A stretch of DNA of 64,000 bases from Apodemus sylvaticus (GCF_947179515.1 NC_067481.1:89667009-89731008); one strand, 5' to 3'. Shown: positions 52,433 to 63,397, counted from the stretch's first letter. Made by a program: numbers and translations. The notes: generated from the sequence alone by a model not told the origin.

Positions 52433-54745
52433 CTTTGAGGCATTAATGCCATGCTGCTTAAAGCAGCAGCACAAGCAGCTGCTGTGAGCGGCCTGGTGCT
52501 CAGGTCAAAGTGCAAATGGAGATGCAGTGAATTTGAGAATTAGCATTTCTAACAAGTTCCCAGGGGGTGGATGCTACTGTGCCTGGTCGCATTTTGCATA
52601 ACACGGACACAGAACCACAGAGAATCCACGCAGGTTAAGTCTTCAATGCAAGGGATGCAAGCGTCGGTCGCTTTCCTGCTCAGCCTGTGACAGAAACCCT
52701 GCCTCTTTTGATGGTGTTACCATGGACACAAATGCAACGGTAAATGTCAGTTGGGTGACATTTTCTGACAGACACTAAATTAGGTCCCTGACAAGCACTC
52801 TCCTCATTGATTTCACTCATCTTTTAAAAAAAAAAAAAAGTGCTTTGTGCCAATGGGAAACTGAGTCACAGAGATGAAAGCTCTTGCTTTGGGTCACACA
52901 GTAACCCAGGGGCAGGGCTGAATTTGGACCCCTTGTCTGCAGGGCATACATTGGAGCCCCTCAGTGTCCTTTCTTTGCTAACTCAATGCTGCTCCTTGGA
53001 GGCCACAAATGGTGACAAAGGGGTTTTTAGGGGACCGCGGTAGACATTGAAAGAAAGCGCTTCCAGACCCAGACCCCTCCAGTGAAGCTTTCCTCAGCCC
53101 TGGGAATTCCAGAATGAGAAGAGACCAAATCCTGTTTTTCTTCTCCTAAGTGGGTGTCTTTTATTCTTCCTTCCTAATTGAGATCTGGCCATTGCTGGTT
53201 GCCATAGCAACAGCCAAAGCGCTCATCTTACAGTGGCTTGTGGCTGTCCTTGACCAATGGGAACCCTCCTTGCCTGCCTCTGTTGAGAACGTGAAGCATA
53301 GGTTTGTGTGGCGGTGGGTGGGGCATGGGGAGGAAAGGGCTTTCTGCTCCCACTCAATTGGAGTCTCCCTGCCTTGCTGGGCCTGTGGAATCCCCAGTGT
53401 GTTTCAAGCTATTTAATCAGCCATACCATTAACAAGCGGTATCTGTGTGTTACCAAAAGCCCCTTCTTTAATCCTCAGCGCAGCCCCAGGAAGAAGTCTC
53501 CGGTGATCTTCCTTTTAGAGAGTGAGGGAGGCTCCAAAAGGCTAAGTTACCTTCCCAGTTCATCCAGTGAACTGGCCAATGTGGATTTCAACACATTCAC
53601 TTTCCTCGCCTGTTTCTGTTGAGCTGCGTTACATTTCAGTGCGACCCACGGCTTTCTCTCTTTCCCCCCCCTCCACCCCCCCTCAGGGTTTAGGGAAACA
53701 TATGGTCTGCTCTGCGTCTCTAAGATTGTAAGCAGCAATTCCACTACCACCTGTGTTAGTGTGGTGTCACACTAGCCCCTCCCAGCCAGTGTCACCTGGC
53801 TCAGGCCCCGCTGGGCAGACCCCACCACTGGCTTTTACAATTCCTCTCTTGCTTAGTGTCACTAGCTTAGCATAGTGCCAGGCCTGCCAGTGTGAACCCT
53901 CACCCCACCCCACCCCATCCCCAACCTGTGCAACTCACAGGAAATACACCTAAGCAGTGCCGTGCGGCACTCCTCGCTGGTGTCCCACAAACAATGGATG
54001 CCTCTGACTCTCACGCTCTGTCTCCTGGAACCATGGGCTCTCCTGTTCACACACTCCAGCGTTGACGGAGGCTGTTCAGTCGATCCTGTACACTGACTCC
54101 ATGAACGAGCGAACACCCTCAAAATGCTGCCGGTTTGAGAAATACTATTCATACCTGTGGGCCAGTGCCAGCAGGAGGTGGGCATCTTCTTGTCTTTATT
54201 GAAGGTGCCATGCTGTCCTCATGATGCCTCCCCAGCTTGTGCCTCAGATGTGGCCTGTCATGTTCTGAACTGCAGTAGCCAGTATGTTTGTGTGTCCCCT
54301 CCCCCCACCCCCGGGAAACGTTCATCATCCCCTTGGGGGTGAAGGGGTAGCAATCATGTTCTAGATGTTTCTCCTGCTGCAGGGAATGCTTATTGAATGA
54401 ATAAAGGGGTGATATACATATTCTTGTATATACTTAATTTATTCTGATGCCTGGAGCTTGGAAGCCATTAAAGTCCCGAATAGGCAACGCCCCACCCCAC
54501 CCCTAGCCCCCACATATCACAGCCATTGGTGAGGAAGCTGGTGTCAAAATAGTCAAGTGTCAGCTCCCACTGACTTCCTCTCCCTGCTCCACACTGCTCT
54601 CTCAGGAACTGCTTTAGTCAACTAGACTCAGCCGTCTGCATACTCCTGCACCTCCTGTTTTAGGCAATTTATCCCTGTCAGAAATACTGGACCAGAACGG
54701 GTTCGGATTTCGGTGGAGAGGGGGCGGGGGTTGTTTGTTCGGAGT
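51263..54745. other. Intron 15, 3.5-kb block free of young SINEs and LINEs
   Basis: Only old or simple repeats: MIR antisense (51485-51610), (TCTG)n (52397-52433), MIR (52750-52990, with an A-run at 52826-52838) and MIR (53425-53600). A dense CAGC/GCTG patch lies at 52451-52486. No exon or RNA gene recognised. The contrast with neighbouring SINE-rich introns may indicate conserved regulatory sequence. Confidence 0.5.
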
Positions 54746-54802
54746 TTCTTGATTTTGTTTTTTGGGTTTTTTTTGGTTTTTTTTTTTTTTTTTTTTTTTG
54801 GT
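54746..54802. repeat. T-rich run
   Basis: TTGATTTTG, G-interrupted T-runs, then a pure run of about 22 T. Confidence 0.95.
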
Positions 54803-54949
54803 CTTGTTTTACTGGCTTAGATATTTGCATATGTAATGAGATATATTGGAGCTGGAATTCAAGTCTAAATAGGAAATGTATTTGTTTCAGGTATACCTTG
54901 TAGCCTGAAGGTAATTGTAGAATATTTTAAGTAACCTTGTACATAAGAA

Positions 54950-55013
54950 AAAGGTGTGGGGTGCTCCAGTGGCGCAGTCGGTTAGCGCACGGTACTTATA
55001 GACAAAGGTGTGG
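54950..55013 (+). pseudogene. 5'-half tRNA-Ile(TAT) retrocopy with target duplication
   Basis: 54963-55000 reads GCTCCAGTGGCGCAGTCGGT then TAGCGCACGGTACTTATA, the 5' exon of tRNA-Ile(TAT) (acceptor stem 5' strand, D-arm, anticodon stem 5' strand, anticodon TAT) with two or so substitutions, one at a CpG. It stops in the anticodon loop near the site where this tRNA family has its intron; the trailing GAC may be the first intron bases. AAAGGTGTGG flanks it perfectly at 54950-54959 and 55004-55013, and there is no A-tail. This fits a tailless retropseudogene. It lacks the 3' half, so it cannot make a tRNA. Confidence 0.88.
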
Positions 55014-55518
55014 CATGGCCTTTTTACCCATGGCATCCGGATAACCCTCAGACAGTCTTGGAGCTCCCAGTTAGAGGCCCACTTTACACACTGCTCCCCA
55101 GCAACCCAGCCACTGGTGTGTGCAAACAGGGAAAAGTGGGTGAGTCGAACCCCAAATCCATCCTGAACTCTTCAGAAGAAGACTGGATGAGGTACCTAAA
55201 ATCCTATGGAACAAGTAAGGTTAGCCAGCCTGCAGGACTTCCCGCTGGGGCTGGACCAGAGGATGGAGGCTGTGCTTGGATAGCTCCTGTCTTGATGAGG
55301 GTAGTTAGTTATTGTTCTTCACTGTTTTAATTTGAAGAGTGCATTTATTTGTATGCCTCAAAGAAGAGGTAGGTGCATGAAGATACCGACCTCTTTGACA
55401 CCAACCCTGATCCTACCCTGTACCTTATATAGTTGGCCATTTGAATTTGTTTATTCCTTATTCCGCCATTAATTCTTGTTGAACACATGATCATCTGACC
55501 TCTGTACCTCAGACATGG

Positions 55519-55524
<6 letters not shown>
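55014..55524. other. Intron 15 sequence, no element recognised
   Basis: About 510 bp without an assignable repeat or exon. Confidence 0.45.
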
Positions 55525-55570
<46 letters not shown>

Positions 55571-55660
55571 TGTGTGCACGAGTGTGTGCATGTGTGTGTG
55601 TGTCTGTGTGTGTGTCTATGTGCGCGAGTGTGTTTGTGTGTGTGTGTGTGTGTATGTAGG
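55525..55660. repeat. Long imperfect (GT)n microsatellite
   Basis: GT runs interrupted by TCTGTG, CACGAG and CTATGTGCGCGAG over about 135 bp. Confidence 0.96.
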
Positions 55661-55924
55661 CACATGGCTGTTTTTACCTCTATATGTGAACCATAATCCT
55701 AGCATAATCAGAAGGTGGTCAGGAGAATTCGTTCAAGGCCAGTCTCAACTGCATAGCAACTTCTTGAAAGACAAGACAGCCGCTATGAAGGCTCCTGTTT
55801 ACGGTCATTCTGAACTGGGATCGATGGGACCTGACGCCTACACACGTGATTCCCAAGCCACAGAGAAAATGCAGCCATAGTTTTGCTAGATACTGGCAAG
55901 TTCCTCCCTAAAGGGATGTTAAAG

Positions 55925-56535
55925 CAACCTCTTTTTGTTGTTGTTGTTGTTGTTTTTCCGAGACAGAGTTTCTCTGTATAGCCCTGGGAAACCTCCCTTG
56001 TAATCACTCGTTCAGTGGTGTGCTCCTTGGGACTCTTAGCTGATAGAAAGGGTGACTGTGCAGGGACCCTCATCGCCCTTAGTACCCAACCCAGAGCCTA
56101 ACCCAGATTAGCACCGGAGATGTATCAACAAGCAAAACTCAAATAAAATGGGCCACATGTGAGCCTGGTAGCACACATCTATAAACCTAGGGAGATAGAC
56201 AAAAGGACCAGAAGTTAAATGTCATCTTCAGCCACACAGCAAGTTTGAAGCCAGCCTTGGCTACACAAAGACCCATGTCAGAAGACATTAGATATATGTA
56301 TTCAGAGACGCTGAATATGGTGGCACTGTAAAATTAGCACTCAAGAGGTTACCTTCAGGATGCAGGTGGGTGATGTAGTGAATTCAAAGCCAGCCTGAGT
56401 TAGATTGCGAAGTTAGCTTTAAAAGGGAGGGGGATGGGGTGTATAAATGGGTGAGGTGACATCCACCTAGTCCCAACTCCTCCAGTGACTTAAGTTCACC
56501 AGCCTGGGCCACATAGTGAGACCCCATTAGGAAGC
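55925..56535. repeat. (GTT)n with antisense B1 piece and old SINE traces
   Basis: GTT units and the start of a reversed B1 (55943-55988: CCGAGACAGAGTTTCTCTGT) cut short, then sense SINE remnants at 56155-56290 (GCCAGCCTTGGCTACACAAA), 56300-56420 (AAAGCCAGCCTGAGTTAGAT) and 56450-56530 (CCTGGGCCACATAGTGAGAC). Confidence 0.65.
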
Positions 56536-56615
56536 TCCACCCCTATCTCATGGAGACCGAGCTGTTATTGTTGTCATTAGCTGACATACTCATGCTCTCT
56601 GTTTGCCCCCAACAG

Positions 56616-56756
56616 GGAGGGGCCCAGATCAACCTGGCCGAGGTCTGTCGTTCTGGGGAGAGGTCAACCCGCTGGTACAACCTCCTGAGCTACAAATACT
56701 TGAAGAAACAGTACAGGGAGCCCCAGCCAGCAGAAGCGCAGAGGCCTGACCACGTG
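56616..56756 (+). CDS. Wwc1: Wwc1 exon 16 (end of C2 domain)
   Basis: Codes for residues 760-806, 47 codons, phase 0 at both ends: GGAQINLAEVCRSGERSTRW, YNLLSYKYLKKQ, then YREPQPAEAQRPDHV. The first part closes the C2 sandwich (WYNLLSYKYL is a typical last C2 strand). The tail after KKQ is Pro-rich and differs from the human residues I recall there, with a different length, whereas exon 17 resumes high similarity. Acceptor ccccaacag; donor gtgagt directly after GTG. Confidence 0.97.
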
Positions 56757-57021
56757 GTGAGTGATGATTGTGCTGATAGGCCTGGGGGAGGGATATTCTC
56801 ACCCCCACCCCTGCTACCTCCGGATCAACTGGAACCAAGCTTACAGTGTAGAGGAGGGGAGCCCAGGGGAAGAGGAAACAGAAACAGGTGGGAAGAGAGG
56901 ACCATGAAGGAATGGTCTTCCCTAAGTGGCCATAACCCAGCTCCCTGATAGGTCTTCATTTTCTCCTTCCGTGTTCTCATATTGCTTCTCATATTGCTTC
57001 TCTGATTTAAAAAAACAAAAA

Positions 57022-57262
57022 CAGGGGCTGGAGAGATGGCTCAGTGGTTAAGAGCACTGACTGCTCTTCCGAAGGTCCTGAGTTCAAATCCCAGGAACCA
57101 CATGTTGGCTCACAACCATCCGTGATCTGACCCCCTCTTCTGGGGTGTCTGCAGACAGCTACAGCATACTTAATATAAGAAAGGAAAGGAAAGGAAAGGA
57201 AAGGAAAGAAAAGGAAGGAAGAAACGAAGAAAGGAAGAAAGGAAGAAAGAAAACAAAAAAAA
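57022..57262 (+). repeat. B2 SINE with (GGAAA)n/(GGAA)n tail
   Basis: GGGGCTGGAGAGATGGCTCA, GACTGCTCTTCCGAAGGTCC, TCTTCTGGGGTGTCTGCAGA, followed by purine repeats (57179-57262). Confidence 0.95.
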
Positions 57263-57627
57263 GCTTTGAAGTTTTTACAAAGTGTCGTAGAGGGTTACGT
57301 ATGAGTGTTTCAGGGGATGGAGCCAACCCAACACACGTGAGAACCTGGATTAAAAAAAAAGTGCAGAAGGAAGGAGAAAGCTGGGAGAGAGAAAGTAGTT
57401 CTTTCTCGAGAACCTGAATTAGAATTAGGGAAGGTGTTCAGAACTTAGCTCTTTTGGGCTAGATGACAGACGGGCAGAGCATGTCACCTCTCTAAGCCTC
57501 TGAGACACTGGTAAGGAGTTTGATGAAGTTTTGGGGAAACATTGAAGAAATGGAAACCTCGAGCAAGTTGTAAATGGCACCTGGCACAGTTTGAGTTACT
57601 TGAAGATGTTTTCCTTGCTTTGATTTA

Positions 57628-57755
57628 AAAGTATGCGCCTGTAATGAAGGAGCTGGAGACAGAAGGATCACTGAAAGTTTGAGGCCAGCCTGGTCTACAA
57701 AGCAAACTCTAGGACAATCAGGGCTACCAAAGAGACCCCGATTCTAAACCAAAAT
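57628..57755 (+). repeat. B1-like SINE
   Basis: ATGCGCCTGTAATGAAGG, TGAGGCCAGCCTGGTCTACA, CAGGGCTACCAAAGAGACCC. Confidence 0.8.
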
Positions 57756-58021
57756 CAAAAGAGACAAGCATCTGATAACGCATCTAGCTCATGGCTTCCC
57801 TCTGCGGAGCATGGCAGTGGTCCAGTAAGTTCTGTATGAGCAAACCGCCTACTATGGACCTTGCTTAATCTGACATCTCTCTTCCCTTCCCAAAAGAACT
57901 TGTCAGGAGTTTCGGGGACAGAGAAGGGAGGGCACAGAGCTGGGGATGATGGCAGATGAATCATGTGATGGGAAAGCCACACACACCTTCTGGCTTAGCT
58001 TGGATGTCAGCTGCTGTCTGC

Positions 58022-58135
58022 TGAATGCCAGCTGCCAGGCATCAGTTTATCTTCGTAATGACCTCTCCTAGTGCTTATTGGAAGAAAATGAGGCTCAGAG
58101 AGATTCAGTCATTCTCTCAGGTCATAGTCTTCCTC
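58022..58135 (+). repeat. MIR fragment
   Basis: TATCTTCGTAATGACCTCTCC, AAATGAGGCTCAGAGAGATT. Confidence 0.65.
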
Positions 58136-58557
58136 AGTCATGACCCCACTTGGTTCCTTCTGGAAGCCCCACTCCCGCCCCACCCCCACACGCTTGCCTT
58201 TGTCCCTGTTACCAGACACACAATGCTTGCTTCTCCCTTGATCTGTATGTCCTTGATGTTTCGTGTGACATGAAGACTCTGACAGACAACTCTCTGATCT
58301 CCTCCGGTCACATCTACAATGCTGTCCCCTCACTGTTGAACTAACCCTGCCAGGGAGGTCCACACAGAGAGAGATGCTCTGCAGGCTGCCTGATGAGACC
58401 CAAACAATACTTCCCGTGTTGAGTGACCAGAGGCCAGATGTTCCCTGGTTCTAGATGTTGGGATGTTCCCTGTGTTCTCTAGAAGGGTTACATGGCTGGG
58501 ATACCTGGTAGGCAGCACCCAGGATCCCTGCTGACCTGGCGGACTCTGTCTCTACAG
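58136..58557. other. 3' end of intron 16, unassigned
   Basis: About 420 bp without repeats. Acceptor of exon 17: GGACTCTGTCTCTACAG. Confidence 0.5.
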
Positions 58558-58649
58558 GATGCTGTGTCTGCCTTGCTAGAACAGACAGCTGTGGAGCTGG
58601 AGAAGAGGCAGGAGGGGAGAAGCAGCTCCCAGACGCTGGAGGGCAGCTG
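58558..58649 (+). CDS. Wwc1: Wwc1 exon 17
   Basis: Codes for residues 807-837: DAVSALLEQTAVELEKRQEG, RSSSQTLEGSW. A helical, charged segment after the C2 domain that leads to the Glu-rich region encoded downstream. 92 nt; the final TG opens Trp837, to be completed by exon 18, which is not in the window. Donor gtaagt is close to consensus. Confidence 0.97.
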
Positions 58650-58889
58650 GTAAGTGTGCAGACCCGCTGGGGCTAGACACAGAGGTCTCCGACCCCGTGG
58701 TGTCCGGTCCGTGGTCAGGTTCCCCGGGGACCATCAAAGACCTGTGCTTACAGTCACTTGGGGGCAACAAGGCTAGCTTAGCACAGTGGCACCTCAAGCT
58801 CTTCCCCAGTTCCGTGTTCCGTAAGTCTTCTGAACCCTGTCCCCTCCTGTTGTTATTGTTTGTTTTGGTGTGCTGACAAACAAAGAAAC

Positions 58890-58970
58890 AGACACGTCTG
58901 TAATCCCAGCACTTGGGAGACTTACGCAGAAGGATTGATGTGAGTTCAAGGCTAATCTAGATGACATGGG
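58890..58970 (+). repeat. B1-like fragment
   Basis: GTCTGTAATCCCAGCACTTG, AGTTCAAGGCTAATCTAGATG. Confidence 0.7.
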
Positions 58971-59097
58971 GGAAAAAAAAAACATTTAAGCCCTACTATA
59001 TAGACTTTAAATTTAACTCATCGGCCATGAATTGCACAGTGTGCAGTAAGACTTGTACTTGGTTGCTAGGAATAGATGGAAGAAATAAGAGAAAAGG

Positions 59098-59325
59098 GAG
59101 GGCCAGGCAGTGCTGGCGCATGCCTTTAATCCCATCACTTGGGAGGCAGAGGCAGGCGGATTTCCGAGTTCAAGGCCAGCCTGGTCTATAGAGTGAGTTC
59201 TAGGACAGCCAGGGCTACACAGAGAAACCCTGTCTTGAAGAGAAAAGGGAAAGTTCTGGGCTGGGAATGAAGCTCCCTGGCAGAGTACATGCCAAGCATG
59301 AATAAGTTCAATTCCCAGTGCAAGA
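59098..59325 (+). repeat. B1 SINE followed by an ID SINE
   Basis: B1 59098-59245 (GGCCAGGCAGTGCTGGCGCA, GTTCAAGGCCAGCCTGGTCT, CAGAGAAACCCTGTCTTG). ID-like 59255-59325 (CTGGGCTGGGAATGAAGCTC, CAATTCCCAGTGCAAG). Confidence 0.85.
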
Positions 59326-59374
59326 AGGAGAAGAAGAGGAGGAAATTATTGAAGCTGTTTCTTTGTTACTTAAG

Positions 59375-59880
59375 AAGAGGAGGAAACTCCCAGGTGGCTG
59401 TCTCCTGAGAGGCTCTGCTAGGGCATGACAAATACAGAGGGGGACACTCTCAGCTAGCCATTGAACTGAGCACAGGGTCCCCAATGGGGGAGCTAGAGAA
59501 AGGACCCAAGGAGCTGAAGGGGCTCACAGCGCCATAGGAGGAACAACAATATGAGCCACCCAGTACTCCCAGAGCTCCCAGGGACAAAACCATCAACCAA
59601 AGAGTACACATGGAGGGACCATGCATATGCTCCAGATGCATATGCAGCAGAGGATGGCCTTGTTGGACATCAAAGAGAGGCCCTTGGTCCCTGAAAGGTT
59701 CGATGCAGCAGTGTAGGGGGGGAATACCAGGATAGGGAAGCGGGAGGGGGGGTAATTGGGGAGCAGGGGGAGGGGAAATGGGTTATGATACTTTTGGGTG
59801 GGGGCGGGGACCAGGAAAGGGGACAACATTTGAAATAACATTTGAAATGTAAATAAAGAATATATCTTTAAAAAAAAAAA
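59375..59880 (+). mobile_element. L1 3' end, sense
   Basis: GAGGCTCTGCTAGGGCATGA, AGCTAGAGAAAGGACCCAAGG, GTACACATGGAGGGACC, GCAGAGGATGGCCTTGTTGG, then GGGGACAACATTTGAAATAA with a duplicated CATTTGAAAT motif and an A-tail (59869-59880). 5'-truncated. Confidence 0.93.
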
Positions 59881-60513
59881 GGAACAGGAGGAACCAATCC
59901 AGTCTCTCAGCTCCACAGTGTTACTGGGAACAGGCTTTCTCCTCCTCCTTCCCCACACCCAACCCCACCCACTCCAAGACCTCATTATTGAGGTTGCTTT
60001 ATAAGTCAAGATGACAGTTGTATCCCCCTGCCGTGAGACAGTCATCCACCAGCAAAGATAAAGATGAACGTGCTTGTGTATCTCACAGTTCAGATGTTCT
60101 TCTGCAAGTCAGAAGAGAGCACCTTCCGCGTGTTTCTCTTTGGCTAGCCTTTGCTGTGTGCGAGGCTCCACTGTGAGGGAGATTGAGAAATGAACACTGT
60201 TGCTTAGATGTGAAAATCAAGTCTCTGCCACTGAAGCAAAGAGCCTCGAATGGATCTGAGGCAGGGGAGCTAGCTCCACCTCGGAGGGGAACTGGAGAAA
60301 GCCAACAGCTTCAAAAGAAAACGCCCCCTCGGCTTGGCACCTCCCAGTATTTAAAAGGAAAGGCAGGGCTGTGGAGCAATGCTGAAGACCTACTCCAGAC
60401 GGGAAGGCTTTCTCCCAGAGCCAATCAGAATGTCTAGACAAGAGCGTGATACAGTGTCCCAATACCATGTGACTCAATGCCGCTGGATCCTTTCACAAGA
60501 GCAGCAAGATGGT

Positions 60514-60514
<1 letters not shown>
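59881..60514. other. Intron 17 sequence, no element recognised
   Basis: About 630 bp with no named repeat. No exon fits the expected start of exon 18 (a G completing Trp, then Arg-Tyr-Glu-Glu). Confidence 0.45.

Positions 60515-60556
<42 letters not shown>
60515..60556. repeat. (CA)n microsatellite
   Basis: About 21 CA units. Confidence 0.97.
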
Positions 60557-60560
<4 letters not shown>

Positions 60561-60686
60561 GTAGCCAAGACCTCTGCTAGGGTTTCAATGCTGACTTTGT
60601 AAAGGGTTTTCTATTTGTCTGTTGTTGGTTGAGACAGAGTCTCACTTTGAAGTCCACTACACTTTTACTCTTAAAAACCTACATGT

Positions 60687-60832
60687 AGCCGGGCAGTGGT
60701 GGTGCACATCTTTAATACCAGTACTTGGAAGGCAGAGGCAGGCGGATTTCTGAGTTCGAGGCCAGCCTGGTCTACAGAGTGAGTTCCAGGACAGCCAGGG
60801 CTACCCAGAGAAGCCCTCTCTCAAACATCATC
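60687..60832 (+). repeat. B1 SINE, full length
   Basis: GCCGGGCAGTGGTGGTGCAC, GTTCGAGGCCAGCCTGGTCT, CAGGACAGCCAGGGCTACCC. Well conserved. Confidence 0.95.
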
Positions 60833-61242
60833 CCCTTCCCCCGCAAAATAACTGACAAGTAATTATTGTACACATTTAGGAGACAGCATCACATTTTGGT
60901 AACTGCAGTATGTCATGGTCACAGGGAGAGAATGGCCAATATCTCTTCTTCATAGAGCAACAACGGGTGGACTTTTGCTCTGTTTTTGAGAAAGCACCAG
61001 GCTAACCTGCTATCTTCTCAGATTTCTGGATAATCCTCTAACCCCGCCCCCCCCTTCTGCACTATGCCCAGTTTCTTTTAGTCGTTCTCATACACAGCCC
61101 ACTGTTCACTGTAGCCAGACAGTGGAGTAGCACTGCCAATCTTATTTTCCTCTGAGTCACATGGTACTCACCAAGTGACCTCTCTTCTCTTGAAACTACC
61201 ATTCTCCCTTCTTGTCTGTGAGGTGAACTTTTTGATTCATAC

Positions 61243-61470
61243 ATAAAGGATAGGGGCAGGGTTTGTCTTTCTGCACCTGGAGTCTTTCCCTTAGCACGTG
61301 TCCGGCAGGTCCTTACCTGTTGTCACAGGTCACATGACAGCTCTCATGGGTGACTAGCATTCAGTGAACATAAACTATGGTTGCTAGTAGACACTTGGCC
61401 TAATCCACACCTTGGCTGCTGTGCAATGCTGCCGTAAACAGGGGGTGAGCAGACTTTCCCCTGCAGTCAA
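61243..61470 (-). mobile_element. Old L1 fragment, antisense
   Basis: GTTTGTCTTTCTGCACCTGG, CTCTCATGGGTGACTAGCAT, TTGGCTGCTGTGCAATGCTGC and AAACAGGGGGTGAGCAGAC follow the reverse complement of the ORF2 C-terminal region of an old L1. Confidence 0.65.
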
Positions 61471-61814
61471 CAACCTAGAAGACACACTCATTAGCTCTTT
61501 TTTTGTGTGTTATCATTGTTGGAGTCCCAAATTCTGTAATTGGTCTTGGAAGGAGCCTCCCAGTACAATCTTTAACTCCAGGGGTCGCCATATGTTTCCG
61601 GGACAAGACCAGATGGTAAATACCATCTGCTGTGGCCACACAGCTTCCGCTGTGCCTCTCAAGTTGCCTCTACCGTATGAAAGCAGCCATGGGCCATGAC
61701 TAACCAGCTGCAGACTCTGTGTTTGTCAATGGTCCATCTAGGGATGCTGAAGCCTACATTTATTAGCATTTGCACGCCACAATGACGGTTGCCCTTTGTT
61801 ATTAAGGTATTTAA
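61471..61814. other. Intron 17 sequence, no element recognised
   Basis: About 340 bp, unassigned. Confidence 0.4.
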
Positions 61815-62037
61815 AAAATGGGCAAGGGAATGTAGTTCAGTCGGTAGATACTTGCCTAGCACGCACAAAGTCCTGGGTTCAATAGCACTCCAAAAACTTG
61901 GTGTGATGCAACATGGCCTGTAATTCCAGTGTATGTACTCTGGAGGTGGAAGCAGGGGAATCAAATTTCAAGGTTATCCTTGGCCACATAATGAGTTCAA
62001 GGCTAGCCTGGGATACTCTGAGACCCTGGCACCACCT
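61815..62037 (+). repeat. B4 (ID-B1 fusion) SINE
   Basis: An ID head (AGGGAATGTAGTTCAGTCGG, CCTGGGTTCAATAGCACTCC) directly followed by a B1-like body (GGCCTGTAATTCCAGTGTAT, AAGGCTAGCCTGGGATAC), the arrangement of rodent B4. Confidence 0.8.
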
Positions 62038-62863
62038 AAAAATAAGTATAACTATATACAGTTCACAGTTTTAACTGCCCAGGAAAGAAAGCAGCAGGCT
62101 GGCTTGGGCCCGCTGGTGAGAGTTGCTGACATACACTCTCTTGTGCCATTTCTCCCTGTGACGGAGAGCATACCAGGCCACTGGAATCTTGTATTCCTTT
62201 GTTTCTGGGTTGGTCACAGTGTCCATCCCACTCTCACTGTCCCTGGCAACCCCTATGCTGACAGTCACCCAAGCTAAGGTCTGCTGCCAGAATCAGCCCA
62301 GGTCCCTTCTCCCCGCACCCTGGCACAAGATCAGTGCTTTCTCCTGAATTCCAAGCTAATGCTGAGACTTTTCAAGCTGTCTCCTAGCAACCACCTTCTG
62401 TTCTTGCTCCCCTCGTGGCCCCCTCTCTCCCCACCCCCTGCCATTCACACTTCCCAGATGCCAACTTACAAAGAGGGCCAGGCCTCCCCGAGCCGCTGTG
62501 GTGGGGTGGGTCCATCTGCAGCTCCCTTCCTGAGGCCTGGAGGTGGCTTTTGATCCTGGGGCGATCACCAGCTCCGATGCACCTGCTCCACTCTGAAGTC
62601 CAGTGGAAGTCTCTGGAGATCAGCACTGGGCCACTTGCAGTATTAAAGCCCCAAGCCCCTCTGCTACCCTCTCCTCTCTCTTTTTAACCCCTTCACTGCA
62701 AGCATCCAGAGGAGCATTTCTGTCCCTTGGTCCGTTCTGTGGCAACGCCGGCCTCCAGCTCTCTGAGATCAGGTGTACATCATCACACTCAAGTAGAAAA
62801 CTGCATTTGTTGCTCTTAAAGAGTCACAGGCAAAGCAATACCTATAGTATTAGAAAACACAGA
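62038..62863. other. Intron 17 sequence, no element recognised
   Basis: About 825 bp of GC-rich, C/T-biased intron with several overlapping short ORFs and no domain. No SINE or LINE. Confidence 0.45.
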
Positions 62864-63048
62864 AGAGGGCTGGAGGGATGGCTCAGCGGTTAAGAACACT
62901 GACTGCTCGTCGGAAGGTCCTGAGTTCAAATCCCAGCATCCACATGGTGGCTCACAACCATCTGTAATGAGATCTGATGCCTTCTTCTGATGTCTGAAAA
63001 CAGCTAACAGTGTATTTACATATAATAAATAAATATTTTTAAAAAAAA
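62864..63048 (+). repeat. B2 SINE, full length
   Basis: GAGGGCTGGAGGGATGGCTC, CACATGGTGGCTCACAACCA, GTAATGAGATCTGATGCCTT and a TATAATAAATAAATATTTTT tail. The most complete B2 in the window. Confidence 0.96.
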
Positions 63049-63064
63049 TTAGGAAAAGAAAACA

Positions 63065-63150
63065 GAGAAGAGGCAGTGGGGTGGGTCAGTGTGGAAAGGA
63101 GCTTGCCACCATGTCTGAGTTCACACACACACACACACACACACACACGA
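63065..63150. repeat. B4-like trace and (CA)n
   Basis: GAGCTTGCCACCATGTCTGA resembles a B4-class core; then about 14 CA units (63122-63149). Confidence 0.75.
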
Positions 63151-63397
63151 TTATTAACCAGAAAGAAAACACAGGAAAACATTGTCTCAAACCTTGGGAG
63201 AGTGAAAGCCCAGCTGTGTGTCTGTCTGAGGCAATGCTCACAGGTGGCTCTGCTGTGTCCCTGCGCCGGAGAATGTCGCTTGTCTATTCTCTGGTAGGAA
63301 TTGTTAGACAGGAAACACTCCAGTCAACAGAGATTGTAAGAATTCCCTAAATGTGTGCTCTCCAGCATTTAACTGACTGATCTAGGATCTGTACGTT

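Noticed and set aside
62864..62950. tRNA-like heads of B2 and ID elements as tRNA genes
   Set aside because: They carry Pol III box A/B but lack a foldable tRNA and continue into SINE bodies; also true of the other B2 and ID copies.
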